DNA of 54,333 bases from JAIBCM01 sp041395165 (GTDB lineage: Bacteria > Verrucomicrobiota > Verrucomicrobiia > JADLBR01 > JAIBCM01): contig JAWLBA010000009.1 of the NCBI GenBank assembly GCA_041395165.1, positions 1 through 54,333 of the forward strand. The letters are read 5' to 3'. The position numbers and the translations under genes are program-made. Below, in pieces: positions 1-9,300 of the stretch (position 1 is the stretch's first letter; every line of letters begins with the position of its first letter). Below the pieces are notes generated by a model that did not search any database, was not told where the DNA came from, and saw only the letters and a list, made by a program, of their open reading frames with translations.

Positions 1-1959
1 TAAAGCCAGCCAACCTCCATAAATCAGCCAATCTTTTTCCTGCCACACCGAATCTAAAGCCATATACAAAATCGACGTAAACAATACCGCAGCCAACCAG
101 ATGCCTACTTTCAGCAAAAGCTGGGAAATTCGAATGCGATTTTGATATTGCCACCAATAACTTAAAAACATAGTAGCGCTCAACACGATCGTCGTATTCC
201 ACCACGGAATAGTCGAGGCTACGATAGATCGACCTATCCAAGAAGTTTGTCCCATCAATAAAAATAAACCTCCTGCCGCTGCCAATTCAGGAAGTTGAAT
301 CCGAGGCGCTGCCACTGTTGCCATAACCGATAAAATAGCCAGAGCAGCAATTTCTTTTGGGAAAACAAAGTTCGTCACGATTATTAAAGCCCAACACACT
401 GTGCATAACCCAACATAATAAAAAGCGGGAAAATGAAAAAATGATAATGAAAAACGTTTCCGATCCCACCAACCTTCAAAAAGTAAAACCAAACCCATTC
501 CCGCGCCGGTCCAAGCGTGACTTGGCACTTTTTCTAGCAATAAAGGCAAACCCGTTAACACAGAAAGAGCTGCCGCGATTCCTGCTGCGATTCGAAATAA
601 AATGGGAAAAAAAGCGCGCGCCGTTAATAATAACATGACACTCAACAACAATATCAAAAGGGCTAACGAAAAACCGGAAAATTTGAGAAACAGACCTATT
701 GTTAAAAAAATGCAGCCTTTTATCAAATAAGCTTGCGCCATGAAGGAAGCATGTTTCAAGCGATGTGCTCCAACACCCAACGCCACTAAAACTGCGCCAA
801 AAATTTCCGTCATCCACCACAAACTTCCTTGCAACGGTTTTGAAAGACTACTGACCAGCAACCCATAAAAAAATAAATTGTTCAGACTTAAAAAAAACGC
901 TTTCTGATCCTCATGCAAAGCATCTCGATCGGCCCAAAAAAGACCTACGGTAAATAAAATCCAGTAACTCACTAAAAAAATGACATTCCAAGGAGAAAAG
1001 ACAGACACCATGAAATCATTAACCTCAAGCAACCTTTGCCAACTTTGCCCCTCCTTCACCCAAAATTGCCAATAAGCGAAAGCTCCATAGGTTGCCAACA
1101 ATCCAGCCCAAGAACAAATCGTCCATCGATGTCTTATCAACAACCAAACTGCCGCCAAACCCAAAACTAAATTCGACAAAAGCGTAAACCACGAAATCGG
1201 ATTGATCACACACGTGTAATAAGCCAGTAACAAACCCAACGTGGCCAATGTCTGCGATTTTTTCCGTTCCGCAACCCAGGTCATCAACCCAGCCCAAACC
1301 AACAGCAAAATGGCCGCAGCCGTGACGCTTCCTATCCATCGTAACGCCCCAACAAAATGAGAAGCATAAGTCGTATAATAAACTGCTGCGAAACCGCCTC
1401 CTAAAATCACTTGCGAGAAATTTCGCAATGATTCTCTTTTTTTCTCCAGCCAAACTCCAATTCCGATAAGTGCTCCCGATATCAAATACAATCCTAACGC
1501 TTTGCTCAAAGGCGTTAATTCCAAAATAAATTTATGATAAGTGTAATTTCCTAAAAAAACTAAACCCGTTAGAAACAAAACAACTGCCAGACGAATTAAC
1601 CAAACTTGACCCACACGGACCTCAAAAGATTCTTTGGGTGATTCAGGAGGCAAATGGCTGGACGAAACCTTGGGCGGCACTGCAGGTGGCGAAGGCGGTG
1701 AAGAAAAAATCACAGGTGGGGGTGAACCCGTTAATTTTTCCACGGCAGCTTCTGTAAAAACTGTTTTTTTAGATGGAGTCAAAGGCGTGGAAAAAAGCGG
1801 CGGTTTTTCTATGACGGGTGATAATGGAGTTTCACCCCGCACTTTCAAAGCTTGCGTCACCTCATCAATTTGCTCATTTAAAGCTGAGAGAGATTGTTGC
1901 AACGCTTTTTGTTGCGCTTGAATGTTAGCTAAAGTCTTTTTCAAGTTTTCATCAGTCAT
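1..1959 (-). CDS. DUF2339-like polytopic membrane protein (partial, C-terminus off the window)
   Basis: A single open frame runs from an ATG at 1959 to the window edge, 653 codons without a stop. Residues 1-40 form a Gln/Leu-rich predicted coiled coil (MTDENLKKTLANIQAQQKAL). A Pro/Ser-rich linker follows to about residue 115, and the rest is a long series of hydrophobic helices beginning near VWLIRLAVVLFLTGLVFLG. A cytoplasmic coiled coil, a proline-rich linker and then many membrane segments is the layout of DUF2339 predicted membrane proteins, which are usually about 800-1000 residues, so roughly a quarter or more is missing here. The family's function is unknown. It is divergent from ilvD with about 100 bases between the starts. 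The family call rests on layout and general sequence style; the existence of the reading frame is much more certain. Confidence 0.6.
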   Translation of the reverse strand, partial: MTDENLKKTLANIQAQQKALQQSLSALNEQIDEVTQALKVRGETPLSPVIEKPPLFSTPLTPSKKTVFTEAAVEKLTGSPPPVIFSSPPSPPAVPPKVSSSHLPPESPKESFEVRVGQVWLIRLAVVLFLTGLVFLGNYTYHKFILELTPLSKALGLYLISGALIGIGVWLEKKRESLRNFSQVILGGGFAAVYYTTYASHFVGALRWIGSVTAAAILLLVWAGLMTWVAERKKSQTLATLGLLLAYYTCVINPISWFTLLSNLVLGLAAVWLLIRHRWTICSWAGLLATYGAFAYWQFWVKEGQSWQRLLEVNDFMVSVFSPWNVIFLVSYWILFTVGLFWADRDALHEDQKAFFLSLNNLFFYGLLVSSLSKPLQGSLWWMTEIFGAVLVALGVGAHRLKHASFMAQAYLIKGCIFLTIGLFLKFSGFSLALLILLLSVMLLLTARAFFPILFRIAAGIAAALSVLTGLPLLLEKVPSHAWTGAGMGLVLLFEGWWDRKRFSLSFFHFPAFYYVGLCTVCWALIIVTNFVFPKEIAALAILSVMATVAAPRIQLPELAAAGGLFLLMGQTSWIGRSIVASTIPWWNTTIVLSATMFLSYWWQYQNRIRISQLLLKVGIWLAAVLFTSILYMALDSVWQEKDWLIYGGWLAL

Positions 1960-2059
1960 GATGATAAAAATTTCTTAGAAAGACTTTGCCCCTTCTCCCG
2001 CTCTTACGCAAGTTTGAAAATCTTCTTTTCACCTATAAAAATTCATTTAAGAAAAGGAA

Positions 2060-3782
2060 ATGAAAGCCACATCAAAAAGTAAAAAGAAGAATCTTCGTCC
2101 TCACTCTGCTATCATACTTGATGGTCCCGAACGTGCGCCAAGTCGCGCCATGTTGCATGCGGTTGGTTTTACCCAGATGATTTTAAAAAGTCGCAAATTG
2201 GCATTGCATCCACATGGAGCATGGTAACGCCTTGCAACATGCATATTGATAAACTGGCTTTGGAAGCCGCTAAAGGAGCAGACACCGCTGGTGGCAAATC
2301 GGTTATTTTCAATACGATCACTATTTCCGATGGCATTCCATGGGCACAGAAGGCATGAAATATTCTCTGGTTTCTCGAGAGGTCATTGCCGATTCCATTG
2401 AAACAGTTGTGGGTTGCGAAGGGTTTGATGGTCTAGTAGCGATCGGCGGTTGCGATAAAAATATGCCGGGTTGTATCATTGCCATGGCGCGTCTGAATCG
2501 TCCCTCAGTTTTTGTTTACGGCGGCACGATTCTGCCAGGTTGTTTGACGCAGCCTAACGGTCAGAAGCGGGATCTCGATATTGTGTCTGTTTTCGAAGCA
2601 GTAGGCGCTCATGCAAATCATAAAATTAGCGATAAAGAATTGGGAGAAATCGAAGCGTGCGCCATTCCCGGACCCGGCTCGTGCGGTGGCATGTATACCG
2701 CTAACACCATGGCTTCCGCCATCGAAGCGCTTGGCATGAGCTTGCCCAATAGCTCAGCCCAAGCTGCGGTTTCTTCTGAAAAATTGCAAGACTGTCATTC
2801 TGCCGGCGAAGCGGTTTTGAATCTCATCAAACTCGGTATCACCCCAAAAAATATTATGACTCGCAAAGCCTTTGAAAATGCAATCACAGTGGTTATTGCG
2901 CTGGGCGGTTCGACTAATGCCGTGCTTCATCTCATCGGCATGGCTCATGCGGCGGGCGTGAAATTGGGATTAGACGATTTCACTCGCATCGGAAAGCGCG
3001 TGCCTGTTTTAGCCGATCTCAAACCTAGCGGTCGTTACACCATGTCAGCCTTAGTGAATATCGGAGGTTTAACCCCACTCATGAAAATGTTGTTGGATGA
3101 AGGGTTGCTTCATGGCGATTGCATCACAGTAACCGGAAAAACAGTGAAAGAAAATTTAACTCACGCGAAACCTTATCCTAAAGGTCAAAATGTCATTCGT
3201 TCATTTAGCGATCCGATTAAAAAGGATAGTCATCTCCTTATTCTCTACGGCAATCTTGCTCCTACCGGCGCAGTAGCAAAAATTTCTGGCAAAGAAGGTG
3301 ACCTTTTCACCGGACGTGCGCGCGTTTTCGAATCGGAAGAAGCAGCCCTAAAACGCATTCTCGATGGCACAGTTAAAAAAGGTGATGTGATCGTAATTCG
3401 CTACGAAGGCCCTTGTGGCGGCCCTGGCATGCGCGAAATGCTTTCTCCTACCTCTGCAGTGATGGGTAAAGGTCTTGGGAAAGATGTTGCCTTGATCACC
3501 GATGGCCGTTTTTCTGGTGGCAGTCACGGTTTTGTAGTAGGTCACATCACACCAGAAGCTCATTTAGGTGGTCCTATTGCGTTAATTAAAAATGGAGATA
3601 AAATTACCATTGATGCCAATAAACGTCTTATGACTTTACACGTTTCCGCTCAAGAATTGCGTCAACGCAAGGCCAAATGGAAACAACCCAAGCCCCGTTA
3701 TACGAAGGGAGTTCTGGCAAAATATGCAAAAATGGTAACAAACGCCTCGCAAGGAGCCGTAACTGATGCTAACTTATATTAG
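2060..3782 (+). CDS. ilvD: Dihydroxy-acid dehydratase (two apparent frameshifts near the N-terminus)
   Basis: IlvD dehydrates 2,3-dihydroxy acids to 2-keto acids in valine and isoleucine synthesis, using an Fe-S cluster. The C-terminal 480 residues are in one frame and hold the cluster motif CDKNMPGC (about residue 131 of the repaired protein), GPGSCGGMYTAN and the glycine-rich GPCGGPGMREMLSPTSAVMG. The expected N-terminus is present upstream in two other frames: from ATG 2060 to VGFT, then PDDFKKSQIGIASTW to ISDGI, then MGTEGMKYS. One extra C in the CCC at 2172-2174 and one extra T in the TT at 2336-2337 restores one continuous protein of about 574 residues. The residues on both sides of each break are conserved family sequence, so sequencing error is likelier than decay. 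hflX follows after 17 bases. Confidence 0.9.
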
Positions 3783-3799
3783 GAGATGACAATAAAAGA

Positions 3800-5095
3800 A
3801 TGATAACCACACGCGATCAAACCCCTCGCGCAGCACGAGCTTTTTTAGTCGGCGTCCAAGTGGGTAAAGCAACCGAAACCCATACTGCTAGTCTGTTGCA
3901 TGAACTCCGAGAACTGGTTACCACACTGGATTTAGAAGTCGTAGATTCTTTATTAGTCAAAATTCCATCGCCTCATCCTAAATTCTTCATCGGCTCAGGC
4001 AAAGCCGAAGAAATTATTGAAAAGGCGAAAGCGGCCAAAGCTGATTTGATTATTTTTGATAACGAACTTACACCCGGCCAACAACGCAACTGGGACAAAG
4101 CTTCCGGTTTGAGCGTGATTGATCGAGAAGAAGTCATACTAGAAATTTTTGGTCGGCGCGCACAAACTCATGAAGCGCGCTTGCAAGTCAAACTTGCCTT
4201 CATGGAATATTCTTTACCGCGTTTGAAACGGGCTTGGACTCACCTAAGCCGTCAACAAGGTCTCGGCGGTAAAGGTGAAGGCGAAACCCAACTGGAAACC
4301 GATCGACGCTTGGTTCGCAAACGCATTGAAAAATTAAAAGAAGAATTGGAAACTGTGCGCGCCCAACGCGCTACCCAACGCAAACAACGACAACGCCTCC
4401 CCACCCCTGTTGTTGCTATCGTCGGCTACACCAATGCGGGCAAATCTTCTTTACTAAAAAAACTCACAGGTGCCGAAGTTTTAGTGGAAGACAAACTCTT
4501 TGCCACACTCGACACCACCACTCGCAAAATTCAACTGCCCAATCAACAAACCGTTTTATTAACAGACACTGTTGGATTTGTGAGACAACTCCCACACGGA
4601 TTGGTAGAAGCCTTTAAAGCCACATTGGAAGAAGCAACAATGGCCGATTTCCTGATTCATGTGCTCGACGTCAACAACCCTGAAGTATTGGAGTTTTATC
4701 AAACTACCCTTTCCGTTTTAAAAGAACTCGGTGCCGATTCCAAACCTACCCTCACCGTTTTTAATAAAATTGATCTGACTCCAAGCCCCGAACAACTCGC
4801 TCATATTCGACAACAATTTCCTAACGCTATTTTTGTCTCCACTCACACTGGCGAAGGCTTGCAAGAACTGCTCCATCGCATGAGCGACCTCTTAAATCCT
4901 GAACTCAAACAAATCCAAGTTCTTCTTCCTCATTCTCGTTACGATCTCATCACCCAACTTTATCGTCATGGTAAAGTCATCAACAAAATTATTAAAAATG
5001 AAGGCATCGAAATCATCGCACGCATTTCTCAGCGATGGCTTACCTCTTATCAACCATTCCTTATACCGATACCCAAATTGAAAAAGGCGGCTTAA
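3800..5095 (+). CDS. hflX: GTPase HflX
   Basis: HflX is a ribosome-associated GTPase that splits or rescues stalled 70S ribosomes, notably under heat stress. The 431-residue frame is full length. Residues 1-195 are the HflX N-terminal domain, with FIGSGKAEEI, the NELTPGQQRNWD segment and the linker motif GLGGKGEGETQLETDRR. The G domain follows: G1 GYTNAGKSS at 209-217, G3 DTVGF, and G4 NKID. A short C-terminal domain ends in a Lys-rich tail. An AGGAG at the ilvD stop lies about 13 bases before the ATG, so hflX probably shares a transcript with ilvD. It converges on znuB, with 45 bases between the stop codons and no evident terminator. Confidence 0.95.
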   Translation: MITTRDQTPRAARAFLVGVQVGKATETHTASLLHELRELVTTLDLEVVDSLLVKIPSPHPKFFIGSGKAEEIIEKAKAAKADLIIFDNELTPGQQRNWDKASGLSVIDREEVILEIFGRRAQTHEARLQVKLAFMEYSLPRLKRAWTHLSRQQGLGGKGEGETQLETDRRLVRKRIEKLKEELETVRAQRATQRKQRQRLPTPVVAIVGYTNAGKSSLLKKLTGAEVLVEDKLFATLDTTTRKIQLPNQQTVLLTDTVGFVRQLPHGLVEAFKATLEEATMADFLIHVLDVNNPEVLEFYQTTLSVLKELGADSKPTLTVFNKIDLTPSPEQLAHIRQQFPNAIFVSTHTGEGLQELLHRMSDLLNPELKQIQVLLPHSRYDLITQLYRHGKVINKIIKNEGIEIIARISQRWLTSYQPFLIPIPKLKKAA

Positions 5096-5140
5096 AAAAT
5101 TTCTTAAAACCGTATTAGTTATCCACAGCAAGAGATTGTT

Positions 5141-5988
5141 TTACTGTTTTATGACGTTTCGCTTTTTTCCAAAATAACACTCCAGCACTAAAAAGCTGAG
5201 ATGACATAAAACAATCGTTGGTCCTGTAATGGTGTCATAACGATAAGAAACCATTACTCCTCCACGGAAGCTATTAACCCAATACCCATAGCTGTCAAAA
5301 GCATAACTCGAAAATTAGGTGCAACAATTTTCGCCGCAGCGGCAGGAATCACAATTAGAGCACTGACCAATAATGCGCCCAATAGTTTGATACTCAAAGC
5401 CACCGTTGCAGCGATGACTATGACCAAAGTATAATTGAGTCGACGCGTAGCAATACCATCACTCCTGGCTAATTCCTCCTGCAAAGTCGTTAAAGTGAGT
5501 GCGCGCAAATTCAAAAAATAAAAAAATAACAAAATACCGTAAGAATTGTCAGCAAACCGATAGAGCCCCAAGAATTAGCATTAATATCACCGAAAAGTGC
5601 ACCTTCTAAAAATTGATAACGTTGCAGTTGAGAAATAATCCAAACTCCTAAAGCCACACTGCCTGTAAAACAAAACGCAATAATGGTATCAGCTTTCAAA
5701 TGGGCACGCTCAAAAAGAAACGCCATCACTAAGCAATAATCAAGCAATAACCCAACAAAAAATACACTTTGCAACCAAACCGCATGTGCCAATGAAACCA
5801 AGACTGCAAGAATTGTTCCGCAAACAAGCCCAACGCAATTCCTGTCAAAGCTGAATGCGCAATCGCATCACTAAAAAATGCCATACCCCTCAACGTAATA
5901 AAAATGCCTAGCAACCCGCAAACCGGCCCCATTAAAAAAAGCCGCCAATAACGCGCGCTGCATAAAATCGTAATGCCATTTCCATCAT
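5141..5988 (-). CDS. znuB: Zinc/manganese ABC transporter permease, ZnuB/MntB type (four apparent frameshifts)
   Basis: This is the membrane permease of a metal-uptake ABC transporter. Reading it requires joining five segments: MMEMALRFYAARVIGGF, then LMGPVCGLLGIFITLRGMAF with DAIAHSALTGIALG, then LVCGTILAVL to ADTIIAFCFTGSVALG, then FYFLNLRALTLTTLQEELAR to VSALIVIPAAAAK, and finally GVMVSYRYDTITGPTIVL. Each break is cured by one added base: in the A7 at 5934-5940, near 5826-5833, in the A4 at 5531-5534, and in the CC at 5262-5263. The repaired protein has about 280 residues and the hallmark segments of the ABC-3 permease family in the right order. Four breaks in 850 bases is far denser than elsewhere, so real inactivation cannot be excluded. 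The start ATG lies 4 bases past the znuC stop. Confidence 0.75.
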
Positions 5989-5992
5989 GCAC

Positions 5993-6751
5993 TTAACAAC
6001 CCACAATATCTTTGAGAGCAATAAATGCTTCCTGATGCCCCGTTTCAAATGAACCATAAGCTTTGGTTAAATTTTCGCGCGTCAAAATGATTGAAGGAGC
6101 GCCCTCGCAATGAATACGTCGATTCAAACAATACACTCGATTGCAAATATGATTCACCAGAAATGCAAATCATGCGACACCATCAAAACACCTAGCTTTA
6201 AATGATCGCGAATGTGATGCAACAGCACGCATCAAAACTCATCCCACCTCAACATCAACACCCGTTAAAGGTTCGTCCAACAATAAAACATTCGGTTTAG
6301 TTAAAAGACCTGACGCAACTAAAACACGTTGCCATTCACCTCCGGAAAGTTCGCCCAATTTACGATCCATAAGATGTTCTGCTCCTAAATCTGTCAGTTG
6401 TCTGTGAGCGAGTTGATGTTCGGACACGCTTGCTAAGCCAAACCAAAATCGTTTTTGATTCAAGCGCAGAGCAAGAAATTCCAAAACGGTAAGTGGCACA
6501 GAACTATCAAATGGTAAACGTTGCGGAACATAGCCCACTCGAAGTTGAGGATCTTTTTCAATTGTCCCATGACGTTTCGGCAAAATGCCAGCCAAACATT
6601 TTAATAGAGAGCTTTTTCCGCCGCCATTGGGTCCAATGAGACCAATAATTTCTCCCGCATGAATTTCCAAGTGAATATCTTCAAAAGCATTATCTTCACC
6701 ATAACCCCCACTTAAATGAGAGGCGCGCAATAAAAGTGACCCAGCTTGCAT
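5993..6751 (-). CDS. znuC: Zinc/manganese ABC transporter ATP-binding protein, ZnuC type (three apparent frameshifts)
   Basis: This is the ATPase that powers metal import with ZnuB. The first 170 residues read cleanly: Walker A GPNGGGKSS, the Q-loop region VGYVPQRLPFD, signature LSGGEWQR and Walker B VLLLDEPLTGVD. The frame then breaks. The switch-histidine segment LGVLMVSHDLHF lies in another frame, and the tail NHICNRVYCLNRRIHCEG and LTRENLTKAYG in a third. One added base near 6243-6245, 6224-6231 and 6161-6163 joins them into about 253 residues. All the functional motifs survive in the DNA, which favours sequencing error, but this gene and znuB together hold seven of the window's breaks. 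It lies between znuA (41-base gap) and znuB (4-base gap). The metal could be Zn or Mn. Confidence 0.8.
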
Positions 6752-6792
6752 AAAGAATAGAGTAATCCGTCACCCAATGGATTGCCAAGTTA

Positions 6793-7623
6793 TTAGCGAA
6801 AGGCTTCCTTTAAAGTTTTTAAATTATTTGCTGCAACCTCCTCGTAAAAAGTCGTGGCATGTAATCCAGTTTCCATCGTGTCCAATTCGGCCGCTTTGAC
6901 GCCCGTGTCTGCTGCAATTTGTTTTAATAACTGAGGGTTATATTGTCGCTCGCTAAAGAGCACGGAAATTCTCTCTTTTCGAATAACGTCAATAATGTGC
7001 GCCAAATATTTAGGTGTCGGTTGTTTACCGGGAAATGTCTCAAAAACTCCTAAATCTTTTATACCGTAACGACGGGCGAGATAAAGAAACGCGTCATGAA
7101 ACGCGATCATTTTTTTCCCATTGAGAGGGTTAAGTATTTTAACATAATTTTCATGCAATTTTTTTAATCGTGCGATATAGTTTTCTGTATTCTTTTGATA
7201 GTAAATCGCGTGTGCAGGATCGGCTTTCTTCAAGCCTTTCGCGATATTTTTCACTTGTTCAACAGCTAACAGAGGGTCCAACCAAATATGAGGATTATTA
7301 TTGAACATTTTAATTTCTGAGCTGGCATCAATTCGCATGGCTTTTGAATTGATTTGAAAAGCTTTGTCTAAAAATTCTTCCAAGCCTAAACCATTAAAAA
7401 TAATCACATCGGCAGTCGCTATTTTTTTTGCGTCTTGAGGTCGCATCATATACTCGTGAGGACCGACATTGTCCGGCAATAAGTTGCTCACTTCTGCCCA
7501 GTCTCCTGCTACATTTTTTGTGAAACAATAAATGGGCGAAAACGTGGTTAAAATTTTTATTTTTTCTGCTGAACTACTCCAGACTAAGATGCCAAAAATA
7601 AAACTTAATAAGATTTTTTTCAT
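6793..7623 (-). CDS. znuA: Periplasmic zinc/manganese-binding protein, ZnuA type
   Basis: This is the solute-binding lipocalin-unrelated cluster A-I receptor that captures the metal and delivers it to ZnuB. The frame is intact, 276 residues, with an N-terminal signal sequence (MKKILLSFIFGILVWSSSA). Candidate metal ligands are His56 in GPHEYM, His112 in PHIWLDP, His176 in AFHDAFLYLARRYG and the acidic residue in ELDTM near 248. There is no long His-rich loop, so the sequence does not decide between zinc and manganese. It is separated from thiE by only 15 bases and from znuC by 41, so it is probably cotranscribed with both. It is the only undamaged gene of the transporter. Confidence 0.88.
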   Translation of the reverse strand: MKKILLSFIFGILVWSSSAEKIKILTTFSPIYCFTKNVAGDWAEVSNLLPDNVGPHEYMMRPQDAKKIATADVIIFNGLGLEEFLDKAFQINSKAMRIDASSEIKMFNNNPHIWLDPLLAVEQVKNIAKGLKKADPAHAIYYQKNTENYIARLKKLHENYVKILNPLNGKKMIAFHDAFLYLARRYGIKDLGVFETFPGKQPTPKYLAHIIDVIRKERISVLFSERQYNPQLLKQIAADTGVKAAELDTMETGLHATTFYEEVAANNLKTLKEAFR

Positions 7624-7638
7624 TTTTTTTACTAAAGA

Positions 7639-8295
7639 TTAAGACAATAACGGAAATTGAGATAAAATTTCATTTAATTCCAAGCAATAATCACTTGGAG
7701 AATCAGCTTGCATGATACCCGAAACAGCCACCACGCGCTTTGCCCCTGCTTGCAAAATGGTTTTTAAATTTTCGAATTTCACACCGCCAATACAAAAAAT
7801 GGGAATATCGACTTGTTGATGAACATGTTGAACCAAATCTATACCAATAGGTTGATAAGTGGGTTTGGTGGGCGTGGCAAATAAAGGTCCAAATCCAATA
7901 TAATCCGGCTTTTCTTGCTGCGCAGCCATGGCTTGATTCAAAGAATGTGTCGATTTACCCAAAATAGCAGGCGCTGGCATTTTTTTTCTGACTTCGTGCA
8001 GGGGCATATCCTGTTGTCCCACGTGCACTCCTTCTAAATTGAGTTTGACCGCTAGTTCCACATAATCGTTCAAGATCAAAGGAATTTTTGCTTCTTGAGT
8101 GATTTCATGAACCGCTTTTGCCATCGTTTCGACTTGCTGTAGAGACTCTTTTTTGGCGCGGAGTTGAATAACATGCACTCCACCTTTTACCAATTCTTTA
8201 GCGTAAAAAGTAACGCTTCTTTCTCTTAAATAACCGGTGTCAATAATCGCGTAAAGTCGCGCTCGTTGCAACCAAGGCCGCCAATCGTTTTGCAT
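7639..8295 (-). CDS. thiE: Thiamine-phosphate synthase
   Basis: ThiE couples HMP pyrophosphate with the thiazole phosphate to give thiamine monophosphate. The protein has 218 residues, normal for the family, and the TIM-barrel motifs in order: VIQLRAK, LILNDYVELA, GVHVGQQDMP, ILGKSTHS, DYIGFGPLFATPTK, FCIGGV and a final VAVSGIM phosphate-binding segment. Its ATG overlaps the rodZ stop by one base (TAATG), so translation is probably coupled to the gene upstream. No other thiamine gene and no TPP riboswitch is visible nearby, so thiE here is carried in a mixed operon. TenI, a ThiE relative, is the main alternative, but the substrate-binding motifs fit ThiE. Confidence 0.9.
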   Translation of the reverse strand: MQNDWRPWLQRARLYAIIDTGYLRERSVTFYAKELVKGGVHVIQLRAKKESLQQVETMAKAVHEITQEAKIPLILNDYVELAVKLNLEGVHVGQQDMPLHEVRKKMPAPAILGKSTHSLNQAMAAQQEKPDYIGFGPLFATPTKPTYQPIGIDLVQHVHQQVDIPIFCIGGVKFENLKTILQAGAKRVVAVSGIMQADSPSDYCLELNEILSQFPLLS

Positions 8296-9293
8296 TAAGG
8301 CAAAGTAAATTCTTGGCGAGAAGCGCTTTGACTCAGTTGTCCACGCGATTGTCCATTGATGGTTAATAACAATGCGGAAGCGGGTCGTGCGACAATAAAG
8401 AAACGTTCACCTTGCCAGGAACCGCTTTGACCCGGAGCCATCACACCATCATAAACCGGACGATTTTCATTCCCGTTCACAATCACTCGCAACCAAACTT
8501 CATCCGTAGCTTGTAATTGTAATGAAGTGGTTGGTTTTACCACTTCCGCACGAGGCGCTTCGAGTTGATTGGTTTCATTAGCAGGTCCAACCTCTACTTC
8601 CTGAGCAATGGGTTGGGTTGGTGGCGCTTGAGGTTCTGGTAAAGGCTCTACAGGTGGCGGTGTTTCATTGTGAACGATAACCTCTGCACGAGGAATAGGA
8701 GGTTCTGCGGCAGGTTGAGTGATCACTTCTGCTCGAGGAATATTAGGCTCTGGTTTATTCTTTTTATTTTTTTTCTTAACAACAGTAGTCGTGTTTGTTT
8801 CGTAAAGCGGAACAGCTCGAGGCACGGCATTGGTTTGAGTGAGATAATGATTATTATTATCTGTAGGATATTCCTTAAAATTGCGGCCAATACGCCAAAG
8901 CACAAAAATAATTCCGATAACAATCAAAATTGCCATCAAACCAATAATCTGTCCGCCAATGCGTTGCATAGTGGGTTGACGAACTTTGGTCACAGGCGGC
9001 ATCGCTTCGAGAGGCGGCACATGAGCAATTTCTGCCTCTTCTTCGTCAATACGACCTTCTAATTTCGCAATAACTTTATGATCATCCAATCCTAACGCTC
9101 GCGCATAAATACGAACAAATCCTCGCACATAAGCTGCACTCGGGAAATTATCATAATTATCAGCCTCCAAATCGTGCAGTTGTTCGGGTTTGATTTTAGT
9201 AATTTGAGCAGCGGCCTCTAACGTCCAACCGCGTTGTTCTCGCAATCGGCGCAACTCTTGACCTAAGGATTCTTGAACAGGTTTAGAACGCAT
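8295..9293 (-). CDS. RodZ-like helix-turn-helix membrane protein
   Basis: RodZ-type proteins link MreB to the membrane and help set cell shape. The 332-residue product has a cytoplasmic HTH domain at residues 8-75 (LRRLREQRGWTLEAAAQITK, then AAYVRGFVRIYARALGLD), a single membrane segment near 115-135 (IIGLMAILIVIGIIFVLWRIG), a long Pro/Glu-rich linker with repeated PRAEV units, and a C-terminal DUF4115-like domain (EVWLRVIVNG to the end). That is the RodZ layout. It lies 7 bases after ftsK and overlaps thiE by one base, which fits a cell-division and shape operon. The assignment is by architecture; the C-terminal domain is weakly conserved in the family. Confidence 0.8.
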   Translation of the reverse strand: MRSKPVQESLGQELRRLREQRGWTLEAAAQITKIKPEQLHDLEADNYDNFPSAAYVRGFVRIYARALGLDDHKVIAKLEGRIDEEEAEIAHVPPLEAMPPVTKVRQPTMQRIGGQIIGLMAILIVIGIIFVLWRIGRNFKEYPTDNNNHYLTQTNAVPRAVPLYETNTTTVVKKKNKKNKPEPNIPRAEVITQPAAEPPIPRAEVIVHNETPPPVEPLPEPQAPPTQPIAQEVEVGPANETNQLEAPRAEVVKPTTSLQLQATDEVWLRVIVNGNENRPVYDGVMAPGQSGSWQGERFFIVARPASALLLTINGQSRGQLSQSASRQEFTLP

Positions 9294-9300
9294 AATTATT

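Noticed and set aside
7624..8300. TPP riboswitch for thiE
   Set aside because: thiE overlaps the upstream gene by one base, so there is no leader; no thi-box sequence is seen.
8670..9062. Plus-strand open frame of 130 codons inside the rodZ-like gene
   Set aside because: It is opposite a well-supported gene and has Cys/Arg/His-rich composition typical of a shadow frame.
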